Below the pieces are notes generated by a model, which ran no database searches, was not told where the DNA came from, and saw only the letters and a list, made by a program, of their open reading frames with translations. Below are positions 17,819 to 26,320 of a DNA stretch of 64,000 nt, piece by piece; position 1 is the stretch's first letter, and every line of letters starts with the position of its first letter. The position numbers were made by a program, and so were the translations under genes. This stretch comes from JAJEAD01 sp965221555 (GTDB lineage: Bacteria; Pseudomonadota; Gammaproteobacteria; HK1), in assembly GCA_965221555.1 (NCBI GenBank), contig OZ244895.1, forward strand, positions 1,054,001-1,118,000. The letters run 5' to 3'.

Positions 17819-18778
17819 CTACTGCGATGCGTACAGCCAGGGGCTCCAGACGGCCTCGTTCTCCTCTATCCATCGCGCCGCCGCCTCGTCGTGCTCCATC
17901 TCTTCGACGTCGACGTACATCGCCATGGTGCCCACGTGGTTGGTGGTGAAGTTGATGCGGGTCAGGGCCTTGTAGGCGGCCGGCCACTTGACCGGCATCA
18001 TGTACCACGCGGCCTTCTTCAGGTAGCCGCCGGCGGGGCTGCCGCAGTCGTTGGTGGCGTCGGGGTTGATGCCCCAGCTCGCGTCGGTCTTGCACTTCTC
18101 GTCGAAGGCCGGGAACTCGATGAACGAGCCGCCGTACAACGCGTCGGTGAAATTCGGTGACCAGTTGAACATGACGATCGGCTTGTTCTGCTTCGCCGCC
18201 GCCTCGAGCTCGGCCCATAGCGCCGCCGCGCTGCCGACGTTGATCTGGATGAAGTTCATGCCGAGCGCATCGATCCGTGCCGGGTCGTGCAGCCACTCGA
18301 CGGGGCCGTCGACGTAGACGCCCTTGCCCCCAGAATCGGGGCGGGCGAACATCTCCGAGCACGCGGCCAGCGCCTCCCAGTCCGGGAGCCCCGGGCAGTG
18401 CTCCTCGACGTAGGTCGGATACCACCACTCCTCTCGGGTCACCGCGTCGTGGGTGCCCGCATCGAGGATGCCGCCCTTGTCGAGCGCCGCGTTGAACGAC
18501 GTGGCGAAGGAGCCTTCCCACACCTCCAGCTCGATGGTGGCGTCGCCGATACGCACCGCCTCGTAGACCGCCTGGCTGTCGGTCGACGTGTATTCGACAT
18601 TACAACCGATCTTCTCGAACAGCTGACCGACCACGTGGGACATCACGATCTGGCTCGACCAGTTATGGGTGGGGATGACGATCGGATCGTCCGAACCGCA
18701 ATCGGCGGTCGCAACGCCGCTCATGCCCAACCCGGCGATCAGGACGGGGGCCACCATTCGTTTCGACAGTACGCTCAT
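17819..18778 (-). CDS. proX: Glycine betaine ABC transporter substrate-binding protein
   Basis: Secreted binding protein of 319 residues. A signal peptide runs from MSVLSKRMVAPVLIAG to VATA, before DCGSDDPIVIPTHNWSSQ. The OpuAC fold is shown by IPTHNWSSQIVMSHVVGQ, a segment with IELEVWEGS, and aromatic residues that form the cation-binding cage in this family. The chosen ATG follows GAGGAGG at good distance; an in-frame start 23 codons earlier would bury the signal peptide. It is first in the transporter operon, and the space upstream holds three repeat copies. Substrate is betaine-like by family; exact specificity is not readable. Confidence 0.92.
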   Translation of the reverse strand: MSVLSKRMVAPVLIAGLGMSGVATADCGSDDPIVIPTHNWSSQIVMSHVVGQLFEKIGCNVEYTSTDSQAVYEAVRIGDATIELEVWEGSFATSFNAALDKGGILDAGTHDAVTREEWWYPTYVEEHCPGLPDWEALAACSEMFARPDSGGKGVYVDGPVEWLHDPARIDALGMNFIQINVGSAAALWAELEAAAKQNKPIVMFNWSPNFTDALYGGSFIEFPAFDEKCKTDASWGINPDATNDCGSPAGGYLKKAAWYMMPVKWPAAYKALTRINFTTNHVGTMAMYVDVEEMEHDEAAARWIEENEAVWSPWLYASQ

Positions 18779-18896
18779 GCGCAACCTCCTCAGGCTTGTA
18801 CGTGGTTTCTTGGTGTTGGATACCCGTGACGCGTGGGTTCGCGCCACACTTCAATGGTAACCGACCGTGCCGTGAGGGATACCGGCGCTCTGCGGC

Positions 18897-18955
18897 CCGC
18901 CGAGTTCACCGATTTCTCAACTCGTCCACGCCAGTATGCTCGCGGTCGCGAGCCT
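18897..18955 (+). repeat. Dispersed repeat copy H, left-end fragment
   Basis: Only the first about 55 bases of an element (GTTCACCGATTTCTCAACT, then GCCAGTATGCTCGCG). It is cut off just before complete copy I, as if a later element landed beside or inside it. Confidence 0.65.
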
Positions 18956-18957
18956 AG

Positions 18958-19133
18958 CCCGGATACTTCACCGATTTCCTACTGCGGACGCCAATATGCT
19001 CGCGTCAGCGGGTCGTACTCCCTCAAGCCGCTTCGACGTAGTGTCAGCTACGCCTTCAGCGTCTTTCGGTCCGTGCGCCCCACTGTCACGGCATCTTGGC
19101 GCCCTCGTGACGAAAATCGGTGAAATATCCGGG
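18958..19133 (+). repeat. Dispersed ~180-bp repeat, copy I, with 4-bp flanking repeats
   Basis: Complete copy. Tips are CCCGGATACTTCACCGAT and ATCGGTGAAATATCCGGG, almost perfect inverted repeats. The four bases before the left tip and after the right tip are both CTAG, as expected for a target duplication. It lies in the long non-coding space upstream of the betaine binding-protein gene. Confidence 0.88.
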
Positions 19134-19137
19134 CTAG

Positions 19138-19308
19138 CCGCGCCGCGCCGCAACGATTTCGGGTCGGCGACCTGCATCGCAGCGTGGTCCTTGGGCGAAG
19201 GTGTCCGGCTGGGCAGACCAAGCGCCGCCTGCCCGCTCGCAGGGAAGCCCGCGCCACCGGCGTTTCGTCTGCTTCCGGCTCGCCGTTGCGCGCGCGACCA
19301 GAACCGTA
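19138..19308 (+). repeat. Dispersed repeat copy J, internal fragment of the long form
   Basis: Matches the internal part of the long variants: CCGCAACGATTTCGGGTCGG, GTCCTTGGGCGA, TGCCCGCTCGCAGG, CGCCACCGGCG and CTTCCGGCTCGCCGTTGCG. Neither terminus is recognisable. The remaining about 100 bases before the dsbA stop show no gene. Confidence 0.6.
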
Positions 19309-19416
19309 CACGACAAGGGTTCGACTCTCGGGGTGCTGGCCGACCCGGGCCCGAGCCGGTCGGAGCCGCTCGCTTCAAGGGCTCGACCCCGGCGGCTGCA
19401 CCGTAGCGTAGGGCTT

Positions 19417-20058
19417 CTAAGGAGTATGCTCTCGCTCGGCCAGCGCCAGGATGGCCTTGATGACGTTCTCGTGGCTTCCCGCGGTGCTGGCGGTGGTCCG
19501 GTACTTCCCGTTGATGATGACGGTGGGCGTGGCTTGAACGCCGTAGTTGCGCTGCATCGCGACCGATTTCCTCACCAGCGACTCCACTGCGAAGGAATCG
19601 TAGACCTGTGCGAATTCCACGGGGTTCACCCCCTGCTCCTCGAAGAAGTCGATGAGCGTCTCGCGGGTGGAAAGCGATTTCCCCTGTACATGGATGGCCT
19701 CGAAGATCGCCCGATAGATCCGGTCTTCGATGCCAAGCAGATGGGCGGTGTAGTAGGCGCGGGCGTGCGGGATCCAGCTCTCGCGGAACACCGCCGGCAG
19801 GCGGCGGAAGCGAATGTAGTCCGGCGCCTCCCTCTCGAGGGCTTCCATGTGGGGGAGGAAGGTGAAGCAGTGAGGGCAGCCGAACCAGAATACGTCGACG
19901 ACTTCCACCGTACCCGGATCGGTCTCGGTGGGCTGCGCGGGCTGGATGTGAAAGTACTTGCCCTCGACATCGAAATCGGAATGGGAGTCGGCGACGCTGG
20001 CGCCCGGCAGGACCGCGCAAAGCGCCAACAGGAGCGAGGGGAGGAAAGCGTACTTCAC
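19417..20058 (-). CDS. dsbA: Periplasmic thiol:disulfide oxidoreductase DsbA
   Basis: DsbA of 213 residues. The signal peptide is about residues 1-23 (LPSLLLALCAVLPGASVA). The active-site CPHC is at 61-64 in WFGCPHC, and the cis-proline region is GVQATPTVIINGKYR. It introduces disulfides into exported proteins. It lies 27 bases after the cytochrome c4 gene on the same strand, a pairing common in gammaproteobacteria. The start gives a well-formed signal peptide. Confidence 0.95.
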   Translation of the reverse strand: MKYAFLPSLLLALCAVLPGASVADSHSDFDVEGKYFHIQPAQPTETDPGTVEVVDVFWFGCPHCFTFLPHMEALEREAPDYIRFRRLPAVFRESWIPHARAYYTAHLLGIEDRIYRAIFEAIHVQGKSLSTRETLIDFFEEQGVNPVEFAQVYDSFAVESLVRKSVAMQRNYGVQATPTVIINGKYRTTASTAGSHENVIKAILALAEREHTP

Positions 20059-20085
20059 GGCTGGGTCGAAGGACTGCGAGCGGCG

Positions 20086-20694
20086 TCAGTGCAGTCCCGC
20101 GATGTACTCCGCCACCGCCAGCATCTCGTCCCGGGTCATCCAGCGCGCGATGTCGCGCATCATGCCGTTCGCGTCGTTGCTTCGATCGCCGGAACGAAAG
20201 GCTTCGAGCTGGAGCACGACGTACTCGGCGTGCTGTCCGGCCAGCGACGGGAATCCCGCCAGCGGGTCGCCGAGCCCTCTTGGCCCATGACAACCGATGC
20301 AGGCGGCCACTCCGGTCTCGAGGTTTCCGCCCCGATAGACAAGCTCCCCGAGCTCGACCCGTTCCTCGCTTGCGAATCCACCGGTTCGCGGCTGACTCGC
20401 ATAGAAGGCGGCCAGATCCTCCATGTCCTGCACGCTCAAGTTGGCGATCATCGGCGCCATCATGGTGTCGCGGCGCGTCTCGCCCACCTGAAGCTCCATG
20501 AGCTGCTTGGTGGTGTAGTCTGGATGCTGCCCGGCGAGCTTCGGCCACTGCGGGTTGACGCTGTTGCCATCGGGTCCATGGCAGGCGAGGCAGGTGCCTG
20601 CCTTGGCCTGGCCCGCGGCGGGATCGCCCTCGGCATGCGCCAGCACAGACGAAGCGAGCAGGATGAATGAACAGAAGAGCGGCAGTAGGCGCAT
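20086..20694 (-). CDS. Diheme cytochrome c4
   Basis: Periplasmic diheme cytochrome of 202 residues: signal peptide 1-21 (LPLFCSFILLASSVLAHA), heme sites CLACH at 35-39 and CIGCH at 132-136. The two halves are related (QHPDYTTKQLMELQVGE versus QHAEYVVLQLEAFRSGD). It passes electrons to terminal oxidases. An in-frame ATG 25 codons upstream would put a charged tail before the signal peptide, so the MRLLPLF start is preferred. dsbA follows directly. Confidence 0.94.
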   Translation of the reverse strand: MRLLPLFCSFILLASSVLAHAEGDPAAGQAKAGTCLACHGPDGNSVNPQWPKLAGQHPDYTTKQLMELQVGETRRDTMMAPMIANLSVQDMEDLAAFYASQPRTGGFASEERVELGELVYRGGNLETGVAACIGCHGPRGLGDPLAGFPSLAGQHAEYVVLQLEAFRSGDRSNDANGMMRDIARWMTRDEMLAVAEYIAGLH

Positions 20695-20787
20695 CGAAGG
20701 GGACCTGGAGGCCGGGGGCCGGAGCGATACGCTCGGGCGCTCCGGAGCGGGAGAGCTATATATCAGCATGGCCGCGAGGGGGTCAAA

Positions 20788-21453
20788 TTGAACCCTGAAG
20801 CGGGCGGCGCGCCCGCCCGGAGCGCGCTCTCATCCTCCGGGCGGGCCGACGCGCAAGCGCTTGCCCGACGGCTGGCACGCGCGGAGTTCGTGCTTGGCGC
20901 GAGCCGTCCCACCCAATTTCCCGCGGACACCGGAGCCGAAGTCGCATTCGCGGGGCGATCCAATGCCGGCAAGTCGAGCGCCATCAATGCGCTCACCGGG
21001 CGCCGGGCGCTCGCCCGGGTCAGCAAGACGCCGGGGCGCACGCGCCAGATCAACTTCTTCGCGCTGGGATCGGATCGGCGTCTCGTGGACTTGCCGGGCT
21101 ACGGCTACGCGAAGGTGTCCCGGGCCGAAAAGCAGTCATGGAGCCGGCTCGTGGGAGGCTATCTGCGCTCGCGCCGCTCGCTCGCCGGTATCGTGCTCAT
21201 CGCGGACGCCCGGCGTGGACTCACGGCGAATGACCTTCTCCTGCTCGACGCGGCTTCGCAGGTGCGGATACCGGTGCATCTGGTGCTCACCAAGGCGGAC
21301 AAGCTGAATCGCCGCGAATCCCGGGCCGCGATCATGCGCGCCCGCGCCACCCCGCAGCTCAGCGATGCCGACACGGCACAGCTCTTTTCCGCTCCCCGAC
21401 GCGTTGGCGTCGACGAGCTGGCCGAACGCGTGTGCGAGTGGCTCTCGCCATGA
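20788..21453 (+). CDS. engB: Ribosome biogenesis GTP-binding protein EngB/YihA
   Basis: GTPase of 221 residues needed for large-subunit assembly. G1 is GRSNAGKSS at 56-64, the TPGRTRQINFF switch region follows, G3 is DLPGYG, and G4 is TKAD. The frame opens at a TTG with a purine-rich GAGGGGG about six bases upstream. The nearby ATG is out of frame, so TTG is the best start, although the first about 30 residues are not conserved in the family. It is divergent from cytochrome c4. Confidence 0.93.
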   Translation: MNPEAGGAPARSALSSSGRADAQALARRLARAEFVLGASRPTQFPADTGAEVAFAGRSNAGKSSAINALTGRRALARVSKTPGRTRQINFFALGSDRRLVDLPGYGYAKVSRAEKQSWSRLVGGYLRSRRSLAGIVLIADARRGLTANDLLLLDAASQVRIPVHLVLTKADKLNRRESRAAIMRARATPQLSDADTAQLFSAPRRVGVDELAERVCEWLSP

Positions 21454-21474
21454 GGGGTACTTCCTCGTGGCGAG
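21444..21474 (+). terminator. Hairpin overlapping the engB stop codon
   Basis: Arms CTCGCCATGAGG and CCTCGTGGCGAG form a 12-bp stem (one G-T pair) with a 7-base loop that includes the region just after the stop. No T-run follows, so termination is plausible but not certain. Confidence 0.5.
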
Positions 21475-21634
21475 TGTCGGAGAAACAAGCGGTCCATGTC
21501 TCGGGGGTCGAGTAGGCGGGCGCTCGGGTGAAAGGCGCGTGAATGGGCGGCAGAAAGGGCTCTCGCCGTCCACATGCCGGCGTCGGACCGGGGTTCGCGG
21601 TGGCCGGGGAGAGGCCGGGAAGCGTGAAAACGCT

Positions 21635-21782
21635 ATTCAACTAATGCAATGCCTTGATTTAATTAGAGAATATGGCTGTGTGGCGAAAATTTGACAGAAC
21701 CAGGATAACCCGTGATCCGGCGCGGGGTTGCGTCCGATCAGGGCATGCCATCCACAGACTTATCCACAGAAATTGTGGAAAA
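21635..21782. other. AT-rich patch with DnaA-box matches (origin-like)
   Basis: The space between engB and rpmE (about 570 bases) has no gene. Within it, about 65 bases from 21635 are strongly AT-rich against a GC-rich background (for example TGCCTTGATTTAATTAGAGA). Close by are a perfect DnaA box TTATCCACA at 21760-21768, an inverted TTTTCCACA-type box at 21774-21782 and a weaker CCATCCACA at 21749-21757. A duplex-unwinding patch beside DnaA boxes is the layout of a replication origin. It could equally be a DnaA-controlled promoter for rpmE. The remainder of the space shows nothing else clear. Confidence 0.4.
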
Positions 21783-22026
21783 ACGCGTACTCCTGTAATC
21801 CTCGGTAGTTATCGTGATGTTGTTAAACGACACATGAGGAGTGGGCTCCAAGTGACATGGGTTCGGGTCCGATGCCGACAGCCGAGAGGCCGCGATTCCG
21901 ACCCACGTCGGGCTGCGCTTCCCGGGTCCCGTGAGACATGTCCGGTAGCGCTGGGAATCGGCCTGCGCTAGCATCGCGCGCCCCGTCCCGCTTTGGAGAC
22001 GCGCAAGAGCGTCCACCGGCCCGTCG

Positions 22027-22230
22027 ATGAAGACCGATATCCACCCCGCGTACCAGGAAGTCTCGGTGACCTGTAGCTGCGGCAACGAGTTCAAGACCCG
22101 ATCCACCCACTCCGGCGACTTGCACCTCGACGTGTGCTCGGTCTGCCACCCCTTCTACACCGGCCAGCAGAAGATGGTCGACACGGCCGGGCGCGTCGAC
22201 AAGTTCCGGCGCAAGTACGGCTTCGGCTGA
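22027..22230 (+). CDS. rpmE: 50S ribosomal protein bL31
   Basis: Ribosomal protein of 67 residues with the zinc-binding form: Cys16, Cys18, Cys37 and Cys40 (CSC and CSVC). It ends RVDKFRRKYGFG as expected. ATG start with the conserved MKTDIHPAY opening. It is convergent with ubiD, only 25 bases apart. Confidence 0.96.
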   Translation: MKTDIHPAYQEVSVTCSCGNEFKTRSTHSGDLHLDVCSVCHPFYTGQQKMVDTAGRVDKFRRKYGFG

Positions 22231-22255
22231 TTCTCGGAACGCGCGCGCCGCGCAC

Positions 22256-23743
22256 TCAGCGCGGATCGGGAGCGGGTTCGTCGATGCCGAGTTCGGACCA
22301 TATCCGGTCCACCCGCTCGCGCACCTCCGGGCTCATGCGCACCGGCCGTCCCCAGCCGCGGGTCGTCTCCGCCGGCCATTTGTTGGTGGCGTCGATGCCC
22401 AGTTTGGAGCCGAGCCCCGGTACGGGAGAAGCGAAGTCCAGATAGTCGATGGGCGTGTTCTCGACCAGGGTCATGTCCCGGGCCGGGTCCACCCGAGTGG
22501 TGAGCGCCCAGATCACGTCCCGCCAGTCCCGGACGTCGATGTCGTCGTCGGTCACGATCACGAACTTCGTGTACATGAACTGGCGCAGAAAGGACCAGAT
22601 CCCGAACATCACGCGCTTGGCATGGCCAGGGTAGGCTTTGCGGATGCTCGCGACCGCGAGCCGGTAGGAGCATCCCTCCGGGGGGAGGTGAAAGTCCACG
22701 ATCTCGGGGAACTGCTTTTGCAGTATCGGCACGAACACCTCGTTCAGGGCGGCGCCGAGCACCGCCGGTTCGTCGGGAGGGCGGCCCGTGTAGGTGCTGT
22801 GATAGAGGGGCCGCTGGCGCTGCGTCATCCGCTCCACGCAGAGCACCGGAAAGGTCTCGACTTCGTTGTAGTAGCCGGTGTGGTCGCCGAAGGGGCCCTC
22901 CGGCGCCTGGTCGCCGGGCCTGATGTACCCCTCCAGCACGATCTCGGCGTTCGCCACCACCTCCAGATCATGGCTCCGGCATTGCACCAGCTCGGTACGG
23001 GCGCCGCGCAGCAGACCGGCGAAAGCGTGTTCCGACAAAGTGTCGGGAACCGGGGTGACCGCCGCGAGGAGGGAGGCGGGGTCGGCCCCCAGGGCGACCG
23101 CGACCGGGAAGGGACGATCGGGATGTGCCCGTTGCCAGTCGAGGTGATCGAGTGCGCCGCCCCGGTGCGCGAGCCACCGCATGATGAGACGGTTGCGGCC
23201 GATGACCTGCTGGCGGTAGACGCCGATATTGGTGCGCTTCTGGTGTGGCCCACGCGTGAATACGAGCCCCCAGGTGATGAGCGGGCCGGCGTCGCCCGGC
23301 CAGCAGGTCTGAACGGGAAGCTGTCCGAGGTCGACCTCCGCCGCCGGGACCTCCACTTCCTGGCAGGGTGCGCTGCGTACGCGCTTCGGCGCCATGTCGA
23401 GCACCTTTCGCAGAATCGGCAGCGAGTCCCAGGCCGCCCGCATGCCTTCGGGCGGATCGGGGGAGCGGAGAAGAGCGAGCAGGCGTCCGATCTCGCGCAA
23501 CGCCTCCGGCGAGTCCCGGCCCATGCCGAGCGCCACGCGCCGGGGGGTGCCGAAGAGGTTGGCGAGCACCGGTATCCGGTGGCCCGTGGGGCGTTCGAAA
23601 AGCAGGGCCGGGCCCCCTCGGCGCAAAGTCCGGTCGCAGATCTCGGTGATTTCGAGATGAGGGTCGACGGGCGTGGAAACACGCCGGAGTTCATCTCTGG
23701 CTTCAAGCAGAGCGATGAACTCGCGAAGGTCCCGGTACTTCAC
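22256..23743 (-). CDS. ubiD: 4-hydroxy-3-polyprenylbenzoate decarboxylase UbiD
   Basis: Protein of 495 residues, normal for UbiD, which removes the carboxyl group from the polyprenylated ring in ubiquinone synthesis using prenylated FMN. Conserved stretches include MKYRDLREFIALLE, RTNIGVYRQQVIGRNRLIMRW, the EGPFGDHTGYY segment and the C-terminal TNKWPAET. The UbiX partner that makes the cofactor is not in the window. Start ATG gives the family N-terminus. Confidence 0.95.
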   Translation of the reverse strand: MKYRDLREFIALLEARDELRRVSTPVDPHLEITEICDRTLRRGGPALLFERPTGHRIPVLANLFGTPRRVALGMGRDSPEALREIGRLLALLRSPDPPEGMRAAWDSLPILRKVLDMAPKRVRSAPCQEVEVPAAEVDLGQLPVQTCWPGDAGPLITWGLVFTRGPHQKRTNIGVYRQQVIGRNRLIMRWLAHRGGALDHLDWQRAHPDRPFPVAVALGADPASLLAAVTPVPDTLSEHAFAGLLRGARTELVQCRSHDLEVVANAEIVLEGYIRPGDQAPEGPFGDHTGYYNEVETFPVLCVERMTQRQRPLYHSTYTGRPPDEPAVLGAALNEVFVPILQKQFPEIVDFHLPPEGCSYRLAVASIRKAYPGHAKRVMFGIWSFLRQFMYTKFVIVTDDDIDVRDWRDVIWALTTRVDPARDMTLVENTPIDYLDFASPVPGLGSKLGIDATNKWPAETTRGWGRPVRMSPEVRERVDRIWSELGIDEPAPDPR

Positions 23744-23753
23744 CGGAGCCGAC

Positions 23754-24530
23754 TCATTCGCCGATGCGAAATTCCGCCATCACCGGGGTGTGATCGGAAG
23801 GGCGTTCCCACCGGCGAGGCGCCTTGTCGATGGAGCATGCGGTGCACCGCGCCGCCATGCTTCGGCTCGCGAGGATGAGATCGATGCGAAGCCCCATGTT
23901 CCGGCGGAACGCGGCGGCACGGTAGTCCCACCAGCTGAAGCTGTTGTCTTCCTGCTCGAAGAGTCGGAACACATCCTGCAATCCGTGGCCCAGCAGGCGC
24001 CCGAGCGCGTCGCGCTCCGGGGTGCTGCAGAGGATTTTTTCGTGCCACGCCTGCGGGTCGTGTACGTCACGGTCCTCCGGCGCGATATTGAAGTCGCCAA
24101 GCACCACCAGGCGATCGAAGCGTGCGAGCTCCGCGCGCACGAACGCGGTGACCGCTTCGAGCCATTGGAGCTTGTACTCGTACTTCTCGCTTCCCACCTC
24201 CCGGCCGTTGACGACGTACAGATCGATTACGCGCACGCCGGCGATGGTTGCCGCGAGTATTCGGCGATCCGGATCGTCGAGCCCCGCGATGTCGGTCTGG
24301 ACCTCCTCCAGAGGAGAGCATCGCGAGAGGAGGGCGACTCCGTTGTAGGTCTTCTGCCCCGCGTACGCGGCGCGGTAGCCGGCCTCGGCAAGGGCTGCGT
24401 CGGGGAACTTGTCGTCGGTGAGCTTGGTTTCCTGGAGGGCGATGACGTCGGGTTGCTGTTCGCGCGCCCAGTCGATCACGTGGGGGAGGCGGACCTTGAG
24501 CGAGTTGACGTTCCAGGTCGCGATCTTCAT
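23754..24530 (-). CDS. xthA: Exodeoxyribonuclease III
   Basis: Metal-dependent AP endonuclease/exonuclease of 258 residues for base-excision repair. Key motifs: ATWNVNSL at the start, metal-binding Glu in LQETK, GDFNIAPEDRDVHDP, and the catalytic His in PSDHTPVMAEF. The start ATG overlaps the stop codon of the upstream SH3-domain gene, so the two are probably translated together. An in-frame start 13 codons earlier lies inside that gene and is less likely. Confidence 0.95.
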   Translation of the reverse strand: MKIATWNVNSLKVRLPHVIDWAREQQPDVIALQETKLTDDKFPDAALAEAGYRAAYAGQKTYNGVALLSRCSPLEEVQTDIAGLDDPDRRILAATIAGVRVIDLYVVNGREVGSEKYEYKLQWLEAVTAFVRAELARFDRLVVLGDFNIAPEDRDVHDPQAWHEKILCSTPERDALGRLLGHGLQDVFRLFEQEDNSFSWWDYRAAAFRRNMGLRIDLILASRSMAARCTACSIDKAPRRWERPSDHTPVMAEFRIGE

Positions 24531-25273
24531 CAGATCCGGAATCCGCCGTGCCGGCGCCGGGTGAGCCAATCGACGATGAAGCCACCGAGCCCGAAGGAGA
24601 AGAGCACGACGAAACCGATCAGCAGCCAGTGCCAGAAGGGACGCGCGAAGAAGCCGGGGGGACTGGCTTCGGATTCCGCCACGCGAAGCTGCGCGCCCGA
24701 AGCGGAGTCGGCGCCCGATTGCGGCGCTCCCGCCTGCATCTCTTCCAGCTCCGCGATCTGCTGCTTGAGCTGCCGGTTCTCGTCCGCGAGGAGCTCGAAG
24801 TCGCGCAGCATCTGGGTGTCCTGTTCGGTCTGCGCCGTTTCGTCGCCCGGCTCCCGAGTCGGGAGGCCATCGCGCAGCGCGACGAGCTCTTCCTCGGCGG
24901 CGGCGATGCGTCGTTCGGCGTCCTCACGCGCGGTCCGTTCGCGCTCGAGCGCCGCCATGAGCTCCGGCAGGCGCTGGCGCAGCTCCGCCAGCTCGGCGGG
25001 CGCCGATGCTTCCGCGGAGACGTACTCCGCGGGTATCCACCCTTCGCGACCGTCGAGGAGACGGACCCTGGCGGCATCCGCGTCGCGTTCCAGCACCTCC
25101 AGCTCGGTGCCCTCCGGGAGCAGAGCGAGGATGGCGCTGTGCGCGGAGCGCTCCTCGTGCAGTCCGACCTCGACCTGGGCGGAGATGTAGGCGGTCTCGG
25201 CGAAGGCGCTGGAGCCGACGAGGAGCAGCAGAGCCAGAGTGGTCGGGCGGCTGAGAAGTGAAGGACCAGGCAT
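24530..25273 (-). CDS. SH3-domain membrane protein (TIGR04211/YgiM type)
   Basis: Protein of 247 residues: signal peptide 1-25 (TTLALLLLVGSSAFA), a bacterial SH3 domain about 26-88 (AYISAQVEVGLHEE to EGWIPAEYV), a long coiled coil about 90-195 and a C-terminal membrane helix about 215-237 followed by a basic tail (WLTRRRHGG). This arrangement fits the YgiM-like family. It is probably anchored in the inner membrane facing the periplasm; role unknown. The last codon overlaps the xthA start. Confidence 0.85.
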   Translation of the reverse strand: MPGPSLLSRPTTLALLLLVGSSAFAETAYISAQVEVGLHEERSAHSAILALLPEGTELEVLERDADAARVRLLDGREGWIPAEYVSAEASAPAELAELRQRLPELMAALERERTAREDAERRIAAAEEELVALRDGLPTREPGDETAQTEQDTQMLRDFELLADENRQLKQQIAELEEMQAGAPQSGADSASGAQLRVAESEASPPGFFARPFWHWLLIGFVVLFSFGLGGFIVDWLTRRRHGGFRI

Positions 25274-25294
25274 GGGGGAACCGTGGGGTGCGTA

Positions 25295-26074
25295 CTATTC
25301 TGCGGCCTGTCGCGCGACTTCACCGGAACCGGTGGAGCAGATCGGACAGGCCGGATTCCTGGGCAAGCGGACCACGTGCGTCTCCATGGTAAACGCGTCG
25401 ACCAGCATCAGCCGGCCGGTCATCCGCGTGCCGAAGTCCGCGAGAATCTTGAGCGCTTCGGCCGCCTGAATGCTGCCGATGATGCCAAGAAGCGGGGCGA
25501 GCACGCCAATCCGGGAGCAGGGCTCGCCCTCGGCCGCGTCCACGTCACCATAGAGGCAGTGGAAGCAGGGACTCTCCGGGTCCCGCGGGTCGAACACGCT
25601 GACCTGTCCCTCCAGGCGTACCGCCGCTCCCGAGACGAGCGGCGTGCCGGTGCGCCAGCAGACTTCGTTGAGTTCGAATCGGGTCTCGAAGTTGTCGCAG
25701 GCGTCCAACACCACGTCCGCGCGCTCTACCTCTGCTTCGAGATCCTCGTCGTCGAGAGCATGGGGAAGCGCTTCCACCGAGACCTCGGGGTTCAGTCGCG
25801 CGATGGTGTCGCGCGCCGACTCCACCTTGTCGCGGCCGAGGTCGGCGCTGGTGTGAATGATCTGGCGCTGCAGATTGGAGAGCTCGACGTAGTCGTAGTC
25901 GCAAAGCACCAGCTCGCCCACCCCGGAGGATGCCAGATACATCGCGGCCGGCGAGCCGAGACCTCCCAGACCGATGACGAGCGCACGGGATTGCAGCAGG
26001 CGTTGCTGGCCCGACTCGCCGATGCCGGGAAGGAGAATGTGGCGACTGTAACGCGCTTGTTGTTCGTCGTTCAC
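25295..26074 (-). CDS. moeB: HesA/MoeB/ThiF family adenylyltransferase
   Basis: E1-like enzyme of 259 residues that adenylates the C-terminus of a ubiquitin-like sulfur carrier (MoaD or ThiS). It opens with NDEQQARYSRHILLPGIGE, has the ATP loop GLGGLGSP near 35-42, DYDYVELSNLQRQ, and zinc-binding pairs CFHC and CPIC. Cys in EPCSRIGVLAP is near the expected position. A GTG start gives the family N-terminus; an ATG 12 codons earlier is possible. MoeB and ThiF cannot be separated by eye. Confidence 0.88.
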   Translation of the reverse strand: MNDEQQARYSRHILLPGIGESGQQRLLQSRALVIGLGGLGSPAAMYLASSGVGELVLCDYDYVELSNLQRQIIHTSADLGRDKVESARDTIARLNPEVSVEALPHALDDEDLEAEVERADVVLDACDNFETRFELNEVCWRTGTPLVSGAAVRLEGQVSVFDPRDPESPCFHCLYGDVDAAEGEPCSRIGVLAPLLGIIGSIQAAEALKILADFGTRMTGRLMLVDAFTMETHVVRLPRNPACPICSTGSGEVARQAAE

Positions 26075-26139
26075 GCACGCGAGTTTCGGCCGACATAAGG
26101 GGAATCGCAACCCGTGCGGACAACCCGCCTCAACGCAAG

Positions 26140-26320
26140 CCCGGATGTTTCACCGATTTTCGGCCGCTTCGGGCGTCAAGGTGCCGTGGTAGCAGGAAGC
26201 ACGGACCGAAAGACGCTGAAGTCGTAGCCGACACTACGTCGAAAGCGGCGCGACGGAGTACGACCCGCTAACACGAGCATACTGACGTCCGCGAGTTGAG
26301 AAATCGGTGAATCATCCGGG
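26140..26320 (-). repeat. Dispersed ~180-bp repeat, copy B
   Basis: Complete copy, reverse orientation. Tips CCCGGATGTTTCACCGAT and AATCGGTGAATCATCCGGG. The right edge touches the prmC stop codon exactly, with TAA followed by CCCGGATG when read on the minus strand. It separates prmC from moeB. Confidence 0.88.

Noticed and set aside
21838..21890. tRNA-like T-loop (GGGTTCGGGTCC) downstream of the DnaA boxes
   Set aside because: No acceptor or anticodon stem could be drawn around it.
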